A stretch of 64,000 nt of DNA from Arthrobacter sp. Leaf69 (GCF_001422645.1 NZ_LMLR01000001.1:126325-190324); one strand, 5' to 3'. Positions 1 through 8,332 are shown, numbered from the stretch's first letter. Translations and numbers: made by a program. The notes: generated by a model from the letters alone, not told the origin.

Positions 1-90
1 GGCGCAGTACCGGCCGTCGTTGGCGAATGTGGCGAACGCGCTGGCCATGGTCAGCGGCGAGGTCTGGGTCCCCACGGATGGTGACCCGCC
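1..90 (-). pseudogene. Fragment of a penicillin-binding protein (transpeptidase domain), 5' truncated
   Basis: Read on the minus strand, this stretch encodes SPSVGTQTSPLTMASAFATF followed by ANDGRYCA. This closely resembles the conserved block of actinobacterial class A penicillin-binding proteins, where (T/S)PL-MA-A-ATFAN-G-YC lies in the transpeptidase domain. The frame runs off the left edge. Upstream (about 91-155) the open frame no longer looks like a PBP, and a complete SRPBCC gene on the same strand ends at 156, so hundreds of N-terminal residues cannot be present. I read it as a remnant of a PBP gene truncated at its 5' side. The rest lies outside the window, so whether anything is expressed cannot be told. 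Confidence 0.5.
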
Positions 91-155
91 GCCGTCGTGC
101 ACTGCTTTCAAGAACACGGCCGTTCGGCACCACGGCCAGCCAGGAACGGTGCAGC

Positions 156-638
156 TCAGACTTTTGCGCCGGCCAGGAGTTCGTCGAGCCGCTCGTAGCC
201 TTCGGTCAGCCCGCCTTCCATGCCGGACTGCGCCATGCCGTCGCGCGCCTCCATGCTGGGATACACCCCGTGGGCCTTCAGCCGGGTGCGGCCGCCGCCA
301 AGATCCTCGAAGGTGAGGAACTCGATGCTGACGACGTCCGGGTAGCCGTCGAACTCGAAGGTCTGGATGGCGAAGTCGTTTTCCCGGACCGTGTGGAAGA
401 CCCCGGTGAAGCCGTAGGTGTCGCCGTCCGGTCCCTTGTGGGTGTAGCGGTAGCTGCCGCCGGTCCGGAAATCGTAGTGGTCGATCTCCATCTTCAGCCG
501 CCGCGGGCCGAGCCACTGGGCTACGAGTGCGGGTTCCTTGTGGGCCCGGAACACCTCGGCGACGGGGAAATCGAACTCCCGCTCGCAATCGATGAAGGGC
601 AGGCCCTCCGGGACACTGAGTTTCAGGGCGTTGGTCAT
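156..638 (-). CDS. SRPBCC (AHSA1-like) domain protein
   Basis: A 160-residue single-domain protein of the START/Bet v1-like (SRPBCC, AHSA1) superfamily, probably a cytosolic small-ligand-binding protein. Family hallmarks are the N-terminal strand with DFPVAEVFRA, the WLGP motif near residue 43, a GGSYRY strand and the C-terminal helix with GYERLDELLA. Its start overlaps by 4 bp the end of the ArsR regulator gene upstream, so the two are translationally coupled. ArsR plus AHSA1 pairs are very common in actinobacteria, and the regulator usually controls the pair. Ligand unknown. Confidence 0.85.
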   Translation of the reverse strand: MTNALKLSVPEGLPFIDCEREFDFPVAEVFRAHKEPALVAQWLGPRRLKMEIDHYDFRTGGSYRYTHKGPDGDTYGFTGVFHTVRENDFAIQTFEFDGYPDVVSIEFLTFEDLGGGRTRLKAHGVYPSMEARDGMAQSGMEGGLTEGYERLDELLAGAKV

Positions 639-1033
639 GATGATGAGTCCTTTGCCTGGGTGCCGCGTGCCGCGGCGTTCGATTGGAGCACGGCGTCAAG
701 GCTGCGGAACTGCTCCTCGCGGACCAGCCGGTACTGGTCGATCCATGCGGTGAGCGCCTCCAGCCGTGCGGGGTTCAGGTGGACGGGCCGGCGCTGCGCG
801 TCACGGGTGCGGGTGACCAGCTGCGCCTGCTCGAGGACCTGGATGTGTTTCGAGACCGCCTGCTTGGTGATCGCGAAGGGTTCCGCCAGTTCGTTCACGG
901 TGGCCGGGCCCCGGCTAAGCCGGGCAATGATGCGGCGGCGGACGGGGTCGGCGAGGGCCAGGAAGGCCGAGTCGAGCATGTCGTCGTCGCGGACCTGCAC
1001 TTGGTTCCCCACCTCCTCGCCGTCGGTAGCCAT
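635..1033 (-). CDS. ArsR-family winged-helix regulator
   Basis: A 132-residue protein with an ArsR-type winged helix. DSAFLALADPVRRRIIARLS is the classical N-terminal helix of the family, followed by the recognition region (FAITKQAVSKHIQVLEQAQL, about residues 53-72) and the wing (VTRTRDAQRRPVHLNP). The metal-binding cysteines of ArsR/SmtB are absent, which fits the non-metal subgroup that pairs with AHSA1 genes. It is the first gene of a two-gene operon with the SRPBCC gene. Repeats just upstream (1051-1093) are likely its own operator. Confidence 0.88.
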   Translation of the reverse strand: MATDGEEVGNQVQVRDDDMLDSAFLALADPVRRRIIARLSRGPATVNELAEPFAITKQAVSKHIQVLEQAQLVTRTRDAQRRPVHLNPARLEALTAWIDQYRLVREEQFRSLDAVLQSNAAARGTQAKDSSS

Positions 1034-1050
1034 CCGGTTGTCATTCAGTA

Positions 1051-1093
1051 ATCAACCTTCTGCTAATCAACTAAATCATTGATCAACCTTCTG
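1051..1093. promoter_or_regulatory. Direct repeats upstream of the arsR gene, putative operator
   Basis: The 12-mer ATCAACCTTCTG occurs at 1051-1062 and again at 1082-1093, exactly 31 bp apart (about three helical turns), with a partial copy (AATCAACT) between them. The position, just upstream of the minus-strand regulator, suggests cooperative autoregulatory binding. The assignment is inference. Confidence 0.5.
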
Positions 1094-1156
1094 GTTGTTT
1101 AAGACTACGCCTGGTGGCCGGGCGCGCGCAATGCCTCAACGCGGGGTCACCAAACC

Positions 1157-1200
1157 TTGCGTCACTCTTCCACGCTTTGTTAGTATGTCAGGACAAACTA
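1157..1200 (+). promoter_or_regulatory. Promoter and IolR-type operator in front of the tautomerase gene
   Basis: A -35 like TTGCGT (1157-1162), an 18-bp spacer and a -10 like TAGTAT (1181-1186) are visible. The box TATGTCAGGACAAACTA (1184-1200) overlaps the -10 and likely start site, a position suited to repression. The core TGTC-AG-GACA is a dyad. The same box occurs before iolC (1703), the ABC importer operon (13782) and the GntR gene (21988). Confidence 0.6.
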
Positions 1201-1215
1201 TCGAAGGAGCAAAGA

Positions 1216-1620
1216 GTGCCTCTCGTGCGCATAGACGTCAACCAAGGCCGCGGCCCCGAGCGGCTCCGGCAGATCAGTCAGGGCATCCACGACGCCATCC
1301 TGGCCGAATACGGCATTCCGGAGCGGGACTATTTCCACGTGCTGACTGAGCATGCGCAGGGGCAGATCGTCGCCCTGGATGCGGGGCTGGGGTTTGAGCG
1401 GACGCCGGATGTTGTGATGATCCAGATCTTTACGCAGGCGGGACGCAGCCAGGAGGCCAAGCAGTCCCTGTTTGCGGCGATCGCCGCAAACCTGGCCGCA
1501 GACGGAATCACCGGCGGAGACGTCTTTATCGGCTACGTCGAAAACGGGCCGGGGGACTGGTCGTTCGGTTTCGGCCGCGCCCAGTATGTGACCGGCGAAC
1601 TCGCCACTCCCGGGCGGTAG
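1216..1620 (+). CDS. Tautomerase-family protein
   Basis: Starting at the GTG at 1216 (GAAGGAG seven bases upstream) the 134-residue product begins M-P-L-V-R-I-D. After methionine removal this exposes Pro1, the catalytic base of the tautomerase/MIF superfamily. The order beta strand, helix (RQISQGIHDAILAEYGIP), beta strand (YFHVLTE) fits a long-form monomer of this family. It stands just before iolC and has the same putative IolR-type box, so it may act on keto or enol forms of inosose intermediates. That role is inference; the family assignment is good. A longer reading from 1114 would bury the proline and has no support. Confidence 0.82.
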   Translation: MPLVRIDVNQGRGPERLRQISQGIHDAILAEYGIPERDYFHVLTEHAQGQIVALDAGLGFERTPDVVMIQIFTQAGRSQEAKQSLFAAIAANLAADGITGGDVFIGYVENGPGDWSFGFGRAQYVTGELATPGR

Positions 1621-1702
1621 TTCCGGCGCGCCCCAGATGTCACAGGGAGTGCGCAGGGGGTTGCGGGCCGGGAAGATTTCGGGCTCCGTGTCATGTTGTA
1701 AA

Positions 1703-1725
1703 TATGTCAGTACAAACCTTTGACA
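1703..1725 (+). promoter_or_regulatory. IolR-type operator and -35 element upstream of iolC
   Basis: TATGTCAGTACAAACCT (1703-1719) is followed immediately by a perfect -35 TTGACA (1720-1725). The same order of box then TTGACA is seen before the ABC importer operon at 13782-13804. The -10 is weak (CAGAGT at 1743 at 17 bp). A second, reversed copy of the box core (ATGTCAGTA on the minus strand) lies at about 1802-1811, inside the iolC leader. Confidence 0.6.
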
Positions 1726-1864
1726 GTACATGGATTCTAGGGCAGAGTAGTCGATGTGGCCCCGCTCACTGCGGGGCATCCGGAGCCCCCTCCGGGCCAC
1801 ACATACTGACATGCAGCCGCTGTGTAAAGGTACAGAGTTCACACCAGAAAGGTCCACGATCACC

Positions 1865-2866
1865 GTGACCCACGAACTGCTCACGATCGGGCGCATCAGC
1901 GTTGATATCTACCCGAATGACATCGGGGTGGATCTGGAGGATGTCACGTCCTTCGGAAAGTACCTGGGCGGCTCCCCGTCCAACGTGGCCGTGGCCGCGG
2001 CCCGCCACGGCCGCCGAACCGCCGTCATCACCCGAACCGGCGACGACGCCTTCGGCAGATACCTGCACCGCGAACTGCGCAAGTTCAACGTGGACGATTC
2101 CTTCGTCACCGCCGTCAAGGAATGGCCCACCGCGGTGACGTTTTGCGCGATCAAACCCCCGGAGGACTTCCCGCTGTACTTCTACGGACGGTTCCCGACG
2201 GCGCCGGACTTGCAGATCAAGGCAGGGGAGCTGGACCTCGGCGCCATCCGGGACGCCGGCATCTTCTGGTCCACGGTGACGGGCCTCTGCCAGGAGCCCA
2301 GCCGCGCGGCGCACCTCGCCGCCCACGAGGCACGGCCCCGCACCGGGCTGAAGCCGGGCCAGTTCACCATCCTGGACCTCGACTACCGGCCGATGTTCTG
2401 GGCCTCGGAAGAGGAAGCCCGGGAGCAGGTCGCCAAAATCCTTCCGCACGTCACCGTCGCGATCGGCAATGACAAGGAATGTGCCGTCGCCGTCGGCGAG
2501 GGCACCCCGGACGAGCAGGCGGACCGGCTGCTGGCGGCCGGCGTCGAAATCGCCGTCGTGAAGCTTGGCCCCGAAGGCGTGATGGCCAAGACTCGCACCG
2601 AGCGTGTCGTGTCCGCCCCGGTCCCGGTGGAGACCGTCAACGGCCTCGGCGCCGGCGACTCCTTCGGCGGGGCCTTCTGCCACGGACTGCTGTCCGGCTG
2701 GCCGCTCGCCCAGATCCTCGACTTCGCCAACGCAGCAGGCGCCCTGGTCGCCTCCCGGCTGTCCTGCGCGGATGCCATGCCGACGCCGGGGGAAGTCACC
2801 TCCCTGCTCGCCGAACGCGGCCGCCTGGTGCCGGGCACCCATGCCCCCGAAGGAGCAACGCTGTGA
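1865..2866 (+). CDS. iolC: 5-dehydro-2-deoxygluconokinase
   Basis: A PfkB/ribokinase-fold kinase that phosphorylates 2-deoxy-5-keto-D-gluconate in inositol catabolism. From the GTG at 1865 it is 333 residues and begins MTHELLTIGRISVDIYPNDI, as IolC proteins do. The PfkB N-terminal motif GGSPSNVAVAAARHG lies near residues 38-52, and the C-terminal signature NGLGAGDS carries the catalytic Asp265. An in-frame ATG at 1811 would add 18 unrelated residues and is less likely. The stop overlaps the next gene's GTG by 4 bp, so the kinase and the aldolase that uses its product are translationally coupled. Confidence 0.93.
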   Translation: MTHELLTIGRISVDIYPNDIGVDLEDVTSFGKYLGGSPSNVAVAAARHGRRTAVITRTGDDAFGRYLHRELRKFNVDDSFVTAVKEWPTAVTFCAIKPPEDFPLYFYGRFPTAPDLQIKAGELDLGAIRDAGIFWSTVTGLCQEPSRAAHLAAHEARPRTGLKPGQFTILDLDYRPMFWASEEEAREQVAKILPHVTVAIGNDKECAVAVGEGTPDEQADRLLAAGVEIAVVKLGPEGVMAKTRTERVVSAPVPVETVNGLGAGDSFGGAFCHGLLSGWPLAQILDFANAAGALVASRLSCADAMPTPGEVTSLLAERGRLVPGTHAPEGATL

Positions 2867-3825
2867 GCCTCAATCCCGCCTCCGCCACCACCGCCACGGA
2901 CGATGATCCCCGCCGCTACGAGCATCTGAGCACCATCCGGCTCGAGGACCCGGACGCGATCGCCCGCGCCGCGAAGGCGCGCCGCCGCCACCCCGGTCTG
3001 AAATCCGGCACGCAGAACTTCATTGTCGCCGCCGACCACCCGGCCCGCGGCGCCCTCGCGGTCGGCAACGACCCCGTGGCGATGGCAGACCGCCGCCAGC
3101 TCCTGGACCGGCTGCAGATCGCGCTCGCCAACCCGGACGTGGACGGCATTCTCGCATCCCCGGACATCATGGACGACCTGCTCCTGCTCGGGGCGCTGGA
3201 CGGCAAGCTGCTCTTCGGCTCGATGAACCGCGGTGGGCTCTCCGGCCTCGTCAACGAGTTCGACGACCGCTTCACCGGCCACACGGCCGCCGCGCTGGAA
3301 GCGCTGGGGGCCGACGGCGGCAAGATGCTCACCCGCATCTGCCTCGGCGATCCGGACACCGTGGCCACCCTGGAAGCCACCGCCAAAACCATCGATTCGC
3401 TCGCCGAACGCAAGCTCATCGCCATGGTGGAACCCTTCCTGTCCGTCCGGGAGCACGGCAAGGTCCGCAACGACCTCTCCACCAATGCCGTGATCAAGTC
3501 GGTGGCCATCGCCGAGGGGCTTGGCTCCACCAGCGCGTACACCTGGATGAAGCTCCCGGTGGTGGCTGAGATGGAGCGCGTCATGGCGGCCACCACAATG
3601 CCCACCGTGCTACTCGGCGGAGATCCGGACAGCAGCCAGAACGACGTCTTTGCGAGCTGGGAAGCGGCCCTCGCGCTGCCCGGCGTCCAGGGACTCACCG
3701 TCGGACGGACCCTGCTGTACCCGCACGACGGCGACGTCGCCGGCGCCGTGGCGACCGCGGCCTCGTTGCTGCACCGGTCCGCCCCGCGCACCCTGTCCAC
3801 CCGCACCGCAGAAGTATCGGAGTAA
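2863..3825 (+). CDS. Class I aldolase-type (beta/alpha)8 barrel protein of the Cgl0158 family
   Basis: A 320-residue TIM-barrel protein of the DeoC/FbaB aldolase superfamily that replaces IolJ in actinobacterial inositol clusters. It probably splits 2-deoxy-5-keto-gluconate 6-phosphate into dihydroxyacetone phosphate and malonate semialdehyde. The GTG start at 2863 has AAGGAG seven bases upstream and sits inside the iolC stop. Conserved blocks include FIVAADHPARGALAVG (about residues 49-64), ILASPDIMDDLL, LFGSMNRGGL and LLGGDPD near the C-terminus. Immediate coupling to iolC supports the step. The exact reaction rests on family context, not on a catalytic lysine I can assign with certainty. 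Confidence 0.82.
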   Translation: MSLNPASATTATDDDPRRYEHLSTIRLEDPDAIARAAKARRRHPGLKSGTQNFIVAADHPARGALAVGNDPVAMADRRQLLDRLQIALANPDVDGILASPDIMDDLLLLGALDGKLLFGSMNRGGLSGLVNEFDDRFTGHTAAALEALGADGGKMLTRICLGDPDTVATLEATAKTIDSLAERKLIAMVEPFLSVREHGKVRNDLSTNAVIKSVAIAEGLGSTSAYTWMKLPVVAEMERVMAATTMPTVLLGGDPDSSQNDVFASWEAALALPGVQGLTVGRTLLYPHDGDVAGAVATAASLLHRSAPRTLSTRTAEVSE

Positions 3826-3831
3826 CTTCCC

Positions 3832-5793
3832 ATGGGAATCAGATCTGCCTCAGGAACACGCAGAATGACGGTCGCCCAGGCCGTCGTCGAATACCTGTCC
3901 AAGCAGTACACCGTCGACTCGATCGGCGGCCAGGACTACCGTGAGCGGCTGATTCCGGGCACTTTCGGGATCTTCGGCCACGGCAACGTTGCCGGCGTCG
4001 GGCAGGCCCTCAAGCAGTATCAGCAGCTCGACCCGACGATCATGCCGTACTACCAGGGCCGGAACGAACAGGCCCAGGCGCACCAGGCCGTCGGCTACGC
4101 CCGGCACACCCGGCGGCGCCAGACCTTCGCGATCAGCACCTCGATCGGTCCGGGTTCCTCGAACCTGCTCACCGGCGCGGCGCTGGCCACCACCAACCGG
4201 CTCCCCGTGCTGCTGCTGCCCAGCGACACCTTCGCCACGCGGGCCGCCGACCCCGTGCTCCAGCAGCTCGAGCAGCCCTACGCCTACGACATCACCGTCA
4301 ACGACGCGTTCCGGCCGCTGTCCAAGTTCTTTGACCGGGTCTCCCGGCCCGAGCAGCTGTTCTCCGCGTTCCACCACGGGTTGCGTGTCCTGACGGACCC
4401 GGCCGAAACCGGCGCCGTCACCATCTCGCTGCCCCAGGACGTCCAGGCCGAGGCCTTCGACGTGCCGGAGGAATTCCTCGCCGAACGCGAATGGCGGATC
4501 CGCCGTCCCGACGCCGACGACGAGGACATCCGCCGCGCCGCGGAAGCGATCCGCGCCGCGAAGCGTCCGCTCATCATCGCCGGCGGCGGCGTGCTCTACG
4601 CCTACGCCAACGACGAACTCGCCAGGTTCGTGGAGCTGACCGGCATCCCGGTGGGCAACACCCAGGCCGGTGTCGGTGTCCTGCCGTGGGACCACAAGTT
4701 CTCCCTCGGCGCGATCGGCTCCACCGGCACGACGGCGGCCAACGCCATCGCCGCCGAGGCCGACCTGATCATCGGCATCGGCACCCGCTATGAGGATTTC
4801 ACCACCGCGTCCCGGACCGCGTTCCAGAACCCGGACGTGAAGTTCATCAACATCAACGTAGCCGCGATCGACGCCTACAAGCACGGCAGCTCCCTGCCGA
4901 TCGTCGCGGACGCCCGCAAGGCCCTGATCAAACTGAAGCAGGCCCTCGGCGGCTACCGGATCGGCGCCGACCTGGAACAGCAGATCGCCACCGAGAAGGC
5001 CCGCTGGAACACCACGGTGGACGCGGCGTTCGACACCCGCTTCACCCCGCTGCCGGCCCAGAACGAGATCATCGGCGCCACCAGCCGGGCCATGGACGCC
5101 CAGGACGTCGTCATCTGCGCGGCCGGGTCCCTCCCCGGGGACCTGCACAAGATGTGGCGCGTCCGGGACCCGTTCGGCTACCACGTCGAATATGCCTACT
5201 CCTGCATGGGCTACGAAATCCCGGGCGGCCTCGGCGTCAAGCGCGCGGCGCTGGCCGAAGCCGCGAACGGCGGAGCGCAGCGTGACGTCGTCGTGATGGT
5301 GGGGGACGGTTCCTACCTGATGATGCACACCGAACTGGTCACCGCCGTCGCCGAACGGATCAAGCTGATTGTGGTCCTGATCCAGAACCACGGCTACGCC
5401 TCGATCGGCTCGCTCTCCGAGTCCCTCGGCTCGCAGCGCTTCGGCACCCAGTACCGCGCCCTGGACGAGGAGCACCACAGCTTCGACGACGGCGAGCGCC
5501 TCCCCGTGGATCTGGCCCTGAATGCCGAAAGCCTCGGCGTGAAGGTGATCCGGATCGAACCGGGGGAGAAGGTCATCGCCGAACTCGAGCAGGCCGTCCG
5601 CGACGCCAAAGCGGCGCCCGAACGTGGCGGCCCGATCGTCATCCACGTCGAATCCGACCCGCTGCTGGACGCCCCCGGTTCCGAGTCCTGGTGGGACGTT
5701 CCGGTGTCCCAGGTCTCCGAGCTGGACTCCACCAAGCAGGCCTTCCAGACCTACGTCGACCACAAGAGCCGCCAGCGCAAGCTGCTGGGCTGA
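3832..5793 (+). CDS. iolD: 3D-(3,5/4)-trihydroxycyclohexane-1,2-dione hydrolase
   Basis: A thiamine-diphosphate enzyme of the acetohydroxyacid synthase fold that opens the diketo-inositol ring to 5-deoxyglucuronate. It has the IolD N-terminal region GTFGIFGHGNVAGVGQAL, the YYQGRNEQAQAHQAVGYAR block with the conserved Glu, and a C-terminal TPP/Mg motif starting at VGDGSYLMM (near residue 490) and ending NHGYASIG. Length is 653 residues from the ATG at 3832. An in-frame ATG at 3865 (MTVAQAVVEY) would give 642 and matches family starts better; neither has a strong ribosome site (GGAG at 3818, AGGA at 3854). It lies 6 bp after the aldolase gene. Confidence 0.93.
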   Translation: MGIRSASGTRRMTVAQAVVEYLSKQYTVDSIGGQDYRERLIPGTFGIFGHGNVAGVGQALKQYQQLDPTIMPYYQGRNEQAQAHQAVGYARHTRRRQTFAISTSIGPGSSNLLTGAALATTNRLPVLLLPSDTFATRAADPVLQQLEQPYAYDITVNDAFRPLSKFFDRVSRPEQLFSAFHHGLRVLTDPAETGAVTISLPQDVQAEAFDVPEEFLAEREWRIRRPDADDEDIRRAAEAIRAAKRPLIIAGGGVLYAYANDELARFVELTGIPVGNTQAGVGVLPWDHKFSLGAIGSTGTTAANAIAAEADLIIGIGTRYEDFTTASRTAFQNPDVKFININVAAIDAYKHGSSLPIVADARKALIKLKQALGGYRIGADLEQQIATEKARWNTTVDAAFDTRFTPLPAQNEIIGATSRAMDAQDVVICAAGSLPGDLHKMWRVRDPFGYHVEYAYSCMGYEIPGGLGVKRAALAEAANGGAQRDVVVMVGDGSYLMMHTELVTAVAERIKLIVVLIQNHGYASIGSLSESLGSQRFGTQYRALDEEHHSFDDGERLPVDLALNAESLGVKVIRIEPGEKVIAELEQAVRDAKAAPERGGPIVIHVESDPLLDAPGSESWWDVPVSQVSELDSTKQAFQTYVDHKSRQRKLLG

Positions 5794-5811
5794 GCCCCCT
5801 TCACCCCTCCC

Positions 5812-5836
5812 GCATAGCCACAGTGCATAGCCACAG
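5812..5836. repeat. Tandem 12-bp repeat between iolD and iolA
   Basis: GCATAGCCACAG occurs at 5812-5823 and at 5825-5836, separated by one base, immediately before the iolA ribosome-binding site (AAGGA at 5840). It looks like a small slippage duplication. No function is evident. Confidence 0.75.
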
Positions 5837-5855
5837 ACCAAGGAAGTCCATCACC

Positions 5856-7370
5856 ATGTCAACGACGACAGTCACCACCAAAACCATCCACCACTTCATC
5901 AACGGCGCAGAAACCGCCGGCGACGGCACCCGCACCCAGCCCGTCTACAACCCGGCCACCGGCGCCGTCACCGGGGAGCTGCGGCTGGCCAACCGGGCGG
6001 ACCTGGACGCCACGGTGGCCGCCGCCCGCGCGGCCGCCGACAGCTGGGGCGACTTCTCGCTGGCCAAGCGCACCGCCGTGCTGTTCAAGTTCCGCGAACT
6101 CGTCGCGGCGCACGTCGACGCCCTCGCCGAGCTGATCACCGCCGAGCACGGCAAGGTCCTCTCCGACGCCAAGGGCGAGATCGGCCGCGGCCTGGAGGTC
6201 GTCGAGTACGCCTGCGGCATCCCGACACTCCTCAAGGGCGACTACTCGGACCAGGTCTCCACCGGCATCGACGTCTTCTCCTTCCGCGAGCCGCTCGGCG
6301 TCGTCGCCGGCATCACCCCGTTCAACTTCCCGGTGATGGTGCCGCTGTGGATGGCTCCCATGGCGATCGCCACGGGCAACGCCTTCATCCTGAAGCCCTC
6401 CGAACGCGACCCCTCGGCCTCGATGCTGCTGGCCAAGCTGTGGAAAGACGCGGGCCTGCCCGACGGCGTCTTCCAGGTCCTGCACGGCGACAAGGAAACC
6501 GTCGACGGCCTGCTGACCCACCCGGACGTGGACGGCATCTCCTTTGTCGGCTCAACCCCGATCGCCAAGTACGTCCACGAGACCGCCACCAAGCACGGCA
6601 AGCGCGTCCAGGCCCTCGGCGGCGCCAAGAACCACGCCATCATCCTGCCCGACGCCGACCTCGACAATGCCGCGGACCACCTCGCCGCCGCCGCCTTTGG
6701 GTCCGCCGGTGAGCGCTGCATGGCCATCTCGGTCGCCGTCGCCGTCGGTGACGCGGCCGAGCTGCTGGTCGAGAAGGTCCAGGAACGCGCCCTGGCGGTC
6801 AAGGTCAACAACGGCACCGCGCCGGGCGCCGAAATGGGCCCCGTCATCACCCCGGCGTCCAAGGAGCGCATCGTCCGGATCGTCACCGAAGCCGAGGCCG
6901 CCGGAGCGGCGATGGTGGTGGACGGCCGCGGCCTGGTCGTCGCAGGCCACGAGGACGGTTTCTGGGTGGGCCCCACCGTCATCGACCACGTCAAGACCGA
7001 AATGACCGCCTACAGCGAGGAAATCTTCGGACCCGTCCTCGTCGTCGTCCGGGTGGAGGACCTGGACGCCGGTATCGCCCTGATCAACTCCAACCCCTAC
7101 GGCAACGGCACCGCCATCTTCACCTCCTCCGGCGCCAACGCCCGCAAGTTCCAGCGCTCCGTCACCGTGGGCATGATCGGCATCAACGTGCCGCTGCCCG
7201 TGCCGGTGGCGCACCACTCCTTCGGCGGCTGGAAGGCCTCGCTCTTCGGCGACAAGCACATCTACGGCCCCGAAGGCGTCTCCTTCTATACCCGCGGCAA
7301 GGTGGTCACGTCCCGCTGGCCCGAACCGACCCACGCCTCGGGCGCCTCCTACAACTTCCCCTCCAACTAG
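5856..7370 (+). CDS. iolA: CoA-acylating methylmalonate/malonate-semialdehyde dehydrogenase
   Basis: An aldehyde-dehydrogenase-fold enzyme that converts malonate semialdehyde (and methylmalonate semialdehyde) to acetyl- or propionyl-CoA with NAD, the last step of inositol catabolism. The 504-residue product has the family blocks GVVAGITPFNFPVMVPLWM and FVGSTPIAKYV, and the active-site region FGSAGERCMAISVAV with catalytic Cys288. The C-terminal PVPVAHHSFGGWK block is typical of MmsA/IolA. The ATG at 5856 is preceded by AAGGAAG and gives the usual length. A longer frame from 5691 only reads back into iolD. Confidence 0.94.
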   Translation: MSTTTVTTKTIHHFINGAETAGDGTRTQPVYNPATGAVTGELRLANRADLDATVAAARAAADSWGDFSLAKRTAVLFKFRELVAAHVDALAELITAEHGKVLSDAKGEIGRGLEVVEYACGIPTLLKGDYSDQVSTGIDVFSFREPLGVVAGITPFNFPVMVPLWMAPMAIATGNAFILKPSERDPSASMLLAKLWKDAGLPDGVFQVLHGDKETVDGLLTHPDVDGISFVGSTPIAKYVHETATKHGKRVQALGGAKNHAIILPDADLDNAADHLAAAAFGSAGERCMAISVAVAVGDAAELLVEKVQERALAVKVNNGTAPGAEMGPVITPASKERIVRIVTEAEAAGAAMVVDGRGLVVAGHEDGFWVGPTVIDHVKTEMTAYSEEIFGPVLVVVRVEDLDAGIALINSNPYGNGTAIFTSSGANARKFQRSVTVGMIGINVPLPVPVAHHSFGGWKASLFGDKHIYGPEGVSFYTRGKVVTSRWPEPTHASGASYNFPSN

Positions 7371-7405
7371 TCCCGGCCCGACCAAGTAGTCCCGGCCCGA
7401 CCAAG
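7368..7405. repeat. Perfect tandem 19-bp duplication spanning the iolA stop codon
   Basis: TAGTCCCGGCCCGACCAAG is present twice head to tail (7368-7386 and 7387-7405). The first copy begins with the iolA stop codon TAG, so the second is a duplicated 3' tail in the iolA-iolE gap. It is a recent-looking slippage event that lengthens the gap to 50 bp. Confidence 0.9.
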
Positions 7406-7420
7406 AAAGACAACGCTGTC

Positions 7421-8332
7421 ATGACTGAGAACAAGCTGATCATCGGCACCGCGCCGGACTCCTGGGGCGTCTGGTTCGCGGATGACCCCAAGCAGACCCC
7501 ATGGGAACGCTTCCTCGACGAGGTGGCCGAATCCGGCTACAAGTGGATTGAACTCGGCCCCTACGGCTACCTCCCCACCGACCCCGCCCGGCTCGCCGAG
7601 GAGCTCAAGGCCCGCGACCTGCAGATCTCGGCCGGCACCGTGTTCACCGCCTTCCACCGTGGCCTGGACCAGTGGGAAACCGCGTGGGAGCCGGCCCGCA
7701 GGGTCGCCGAACTCACCGCCGCGATGGGCGGCGAACACATCGTGGTGATCCCCGCGATGTGGCGCGACGACGTCACCGGCGAGGCCGTGGAAAGCGGCGA
7801 GCTCACCGAAAAGGCCTGGGCCGACCTCTTCGCCGGGCACAACCGCCTCGGCAAGACCCTGCTGGAGGACTTCGGCCTGAAGCAGCAGTTCCACTCCCAC
7901 GCGGACTCCCACGTCGGCGCGCAGGAGGACATCGAGACCCTGCTCGCCGCCACGGACGGCCAGTACCTCAACCTGTGCCTGGACACCGGGCACGCCGAGT
8001 ACTGCGGTGCGTCCAGCCTGGAGTTGATCAAGAACTACCCGGACCGGATCGGCTACCTGCACCTCAAGCAGATCAACCCGGACATCCTCAAAAAGGTCAA
8101 CCAGGAGAACATGACCTGGGCCGCTGCCAACCTGGCCGGCGTCATGACCGAACCGCCGAACGGCCTGCCGGACCTGCGCGCCGTCATCGAGGCCGTCGAG
8201 GCGCTGAACCGCCCGATCTTTGGCATCGTGGAACAGGACATGTACCCCGTAGCCTTCGATGTGCCCATGCCGATCGCCAAGCGCACCCGCAACTACCTGC
8301 TCTCCTGCGGCTCCCGCACCGCCGTCAACTAG
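7421..8332 (+). CDS. iolE: myo-inosose-2 dehydratase
   Basis: A 303-residue TIM-barrel (AP endonuclease 2-like) dehydratase that converts 2-keto-myo-inositol to the diketone used by IolD. IolE hallmarks are IGTAPDSWGVWF at the N-terminus, GYKWIELGPYGYLP (about residues 34-47), the metal-site region QQFHSHADSHVG, LCLDTGHAEYCG and YLHLKQIN. The gene lies in the standard order after iolA. The ribosome site is weak (AGAAAG), so translation may depend on readthrough from the upstream gene. Confidence 0.94.
   Translation: MTENKLIIGTAPDSWGVWFADDPKQTPWERFLDEVAESGYKWIELGPYGYLPTDPARLAEELKARDLQISAGTVFTAFHRGLDQWETAWEPARRVAELTAAMGGEHIVVIPAMWRDDVTGEAVESGELTEKAWADLFAGHNRLGKTLLEDFGLKQQFHSHADSHVGAQEDIETLLAATDGQYLNLCLDTGHAEYCGASSLELIKNYPDRIGYLHLKQINPDILKKVNQENMTWAAANLAGVMTEPPNGLPDLRAVIEAVEALNRPIFGIVEQDMYPVAFDVPMPIAKRTRNYLLSCGSRTAVN

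Noticed and set aside
3850..5841. Minus-strand open frame of 663 codons opposite iolD
   Set aside because: Shadow of iolD with no domain; iolD is clearly the real gene.
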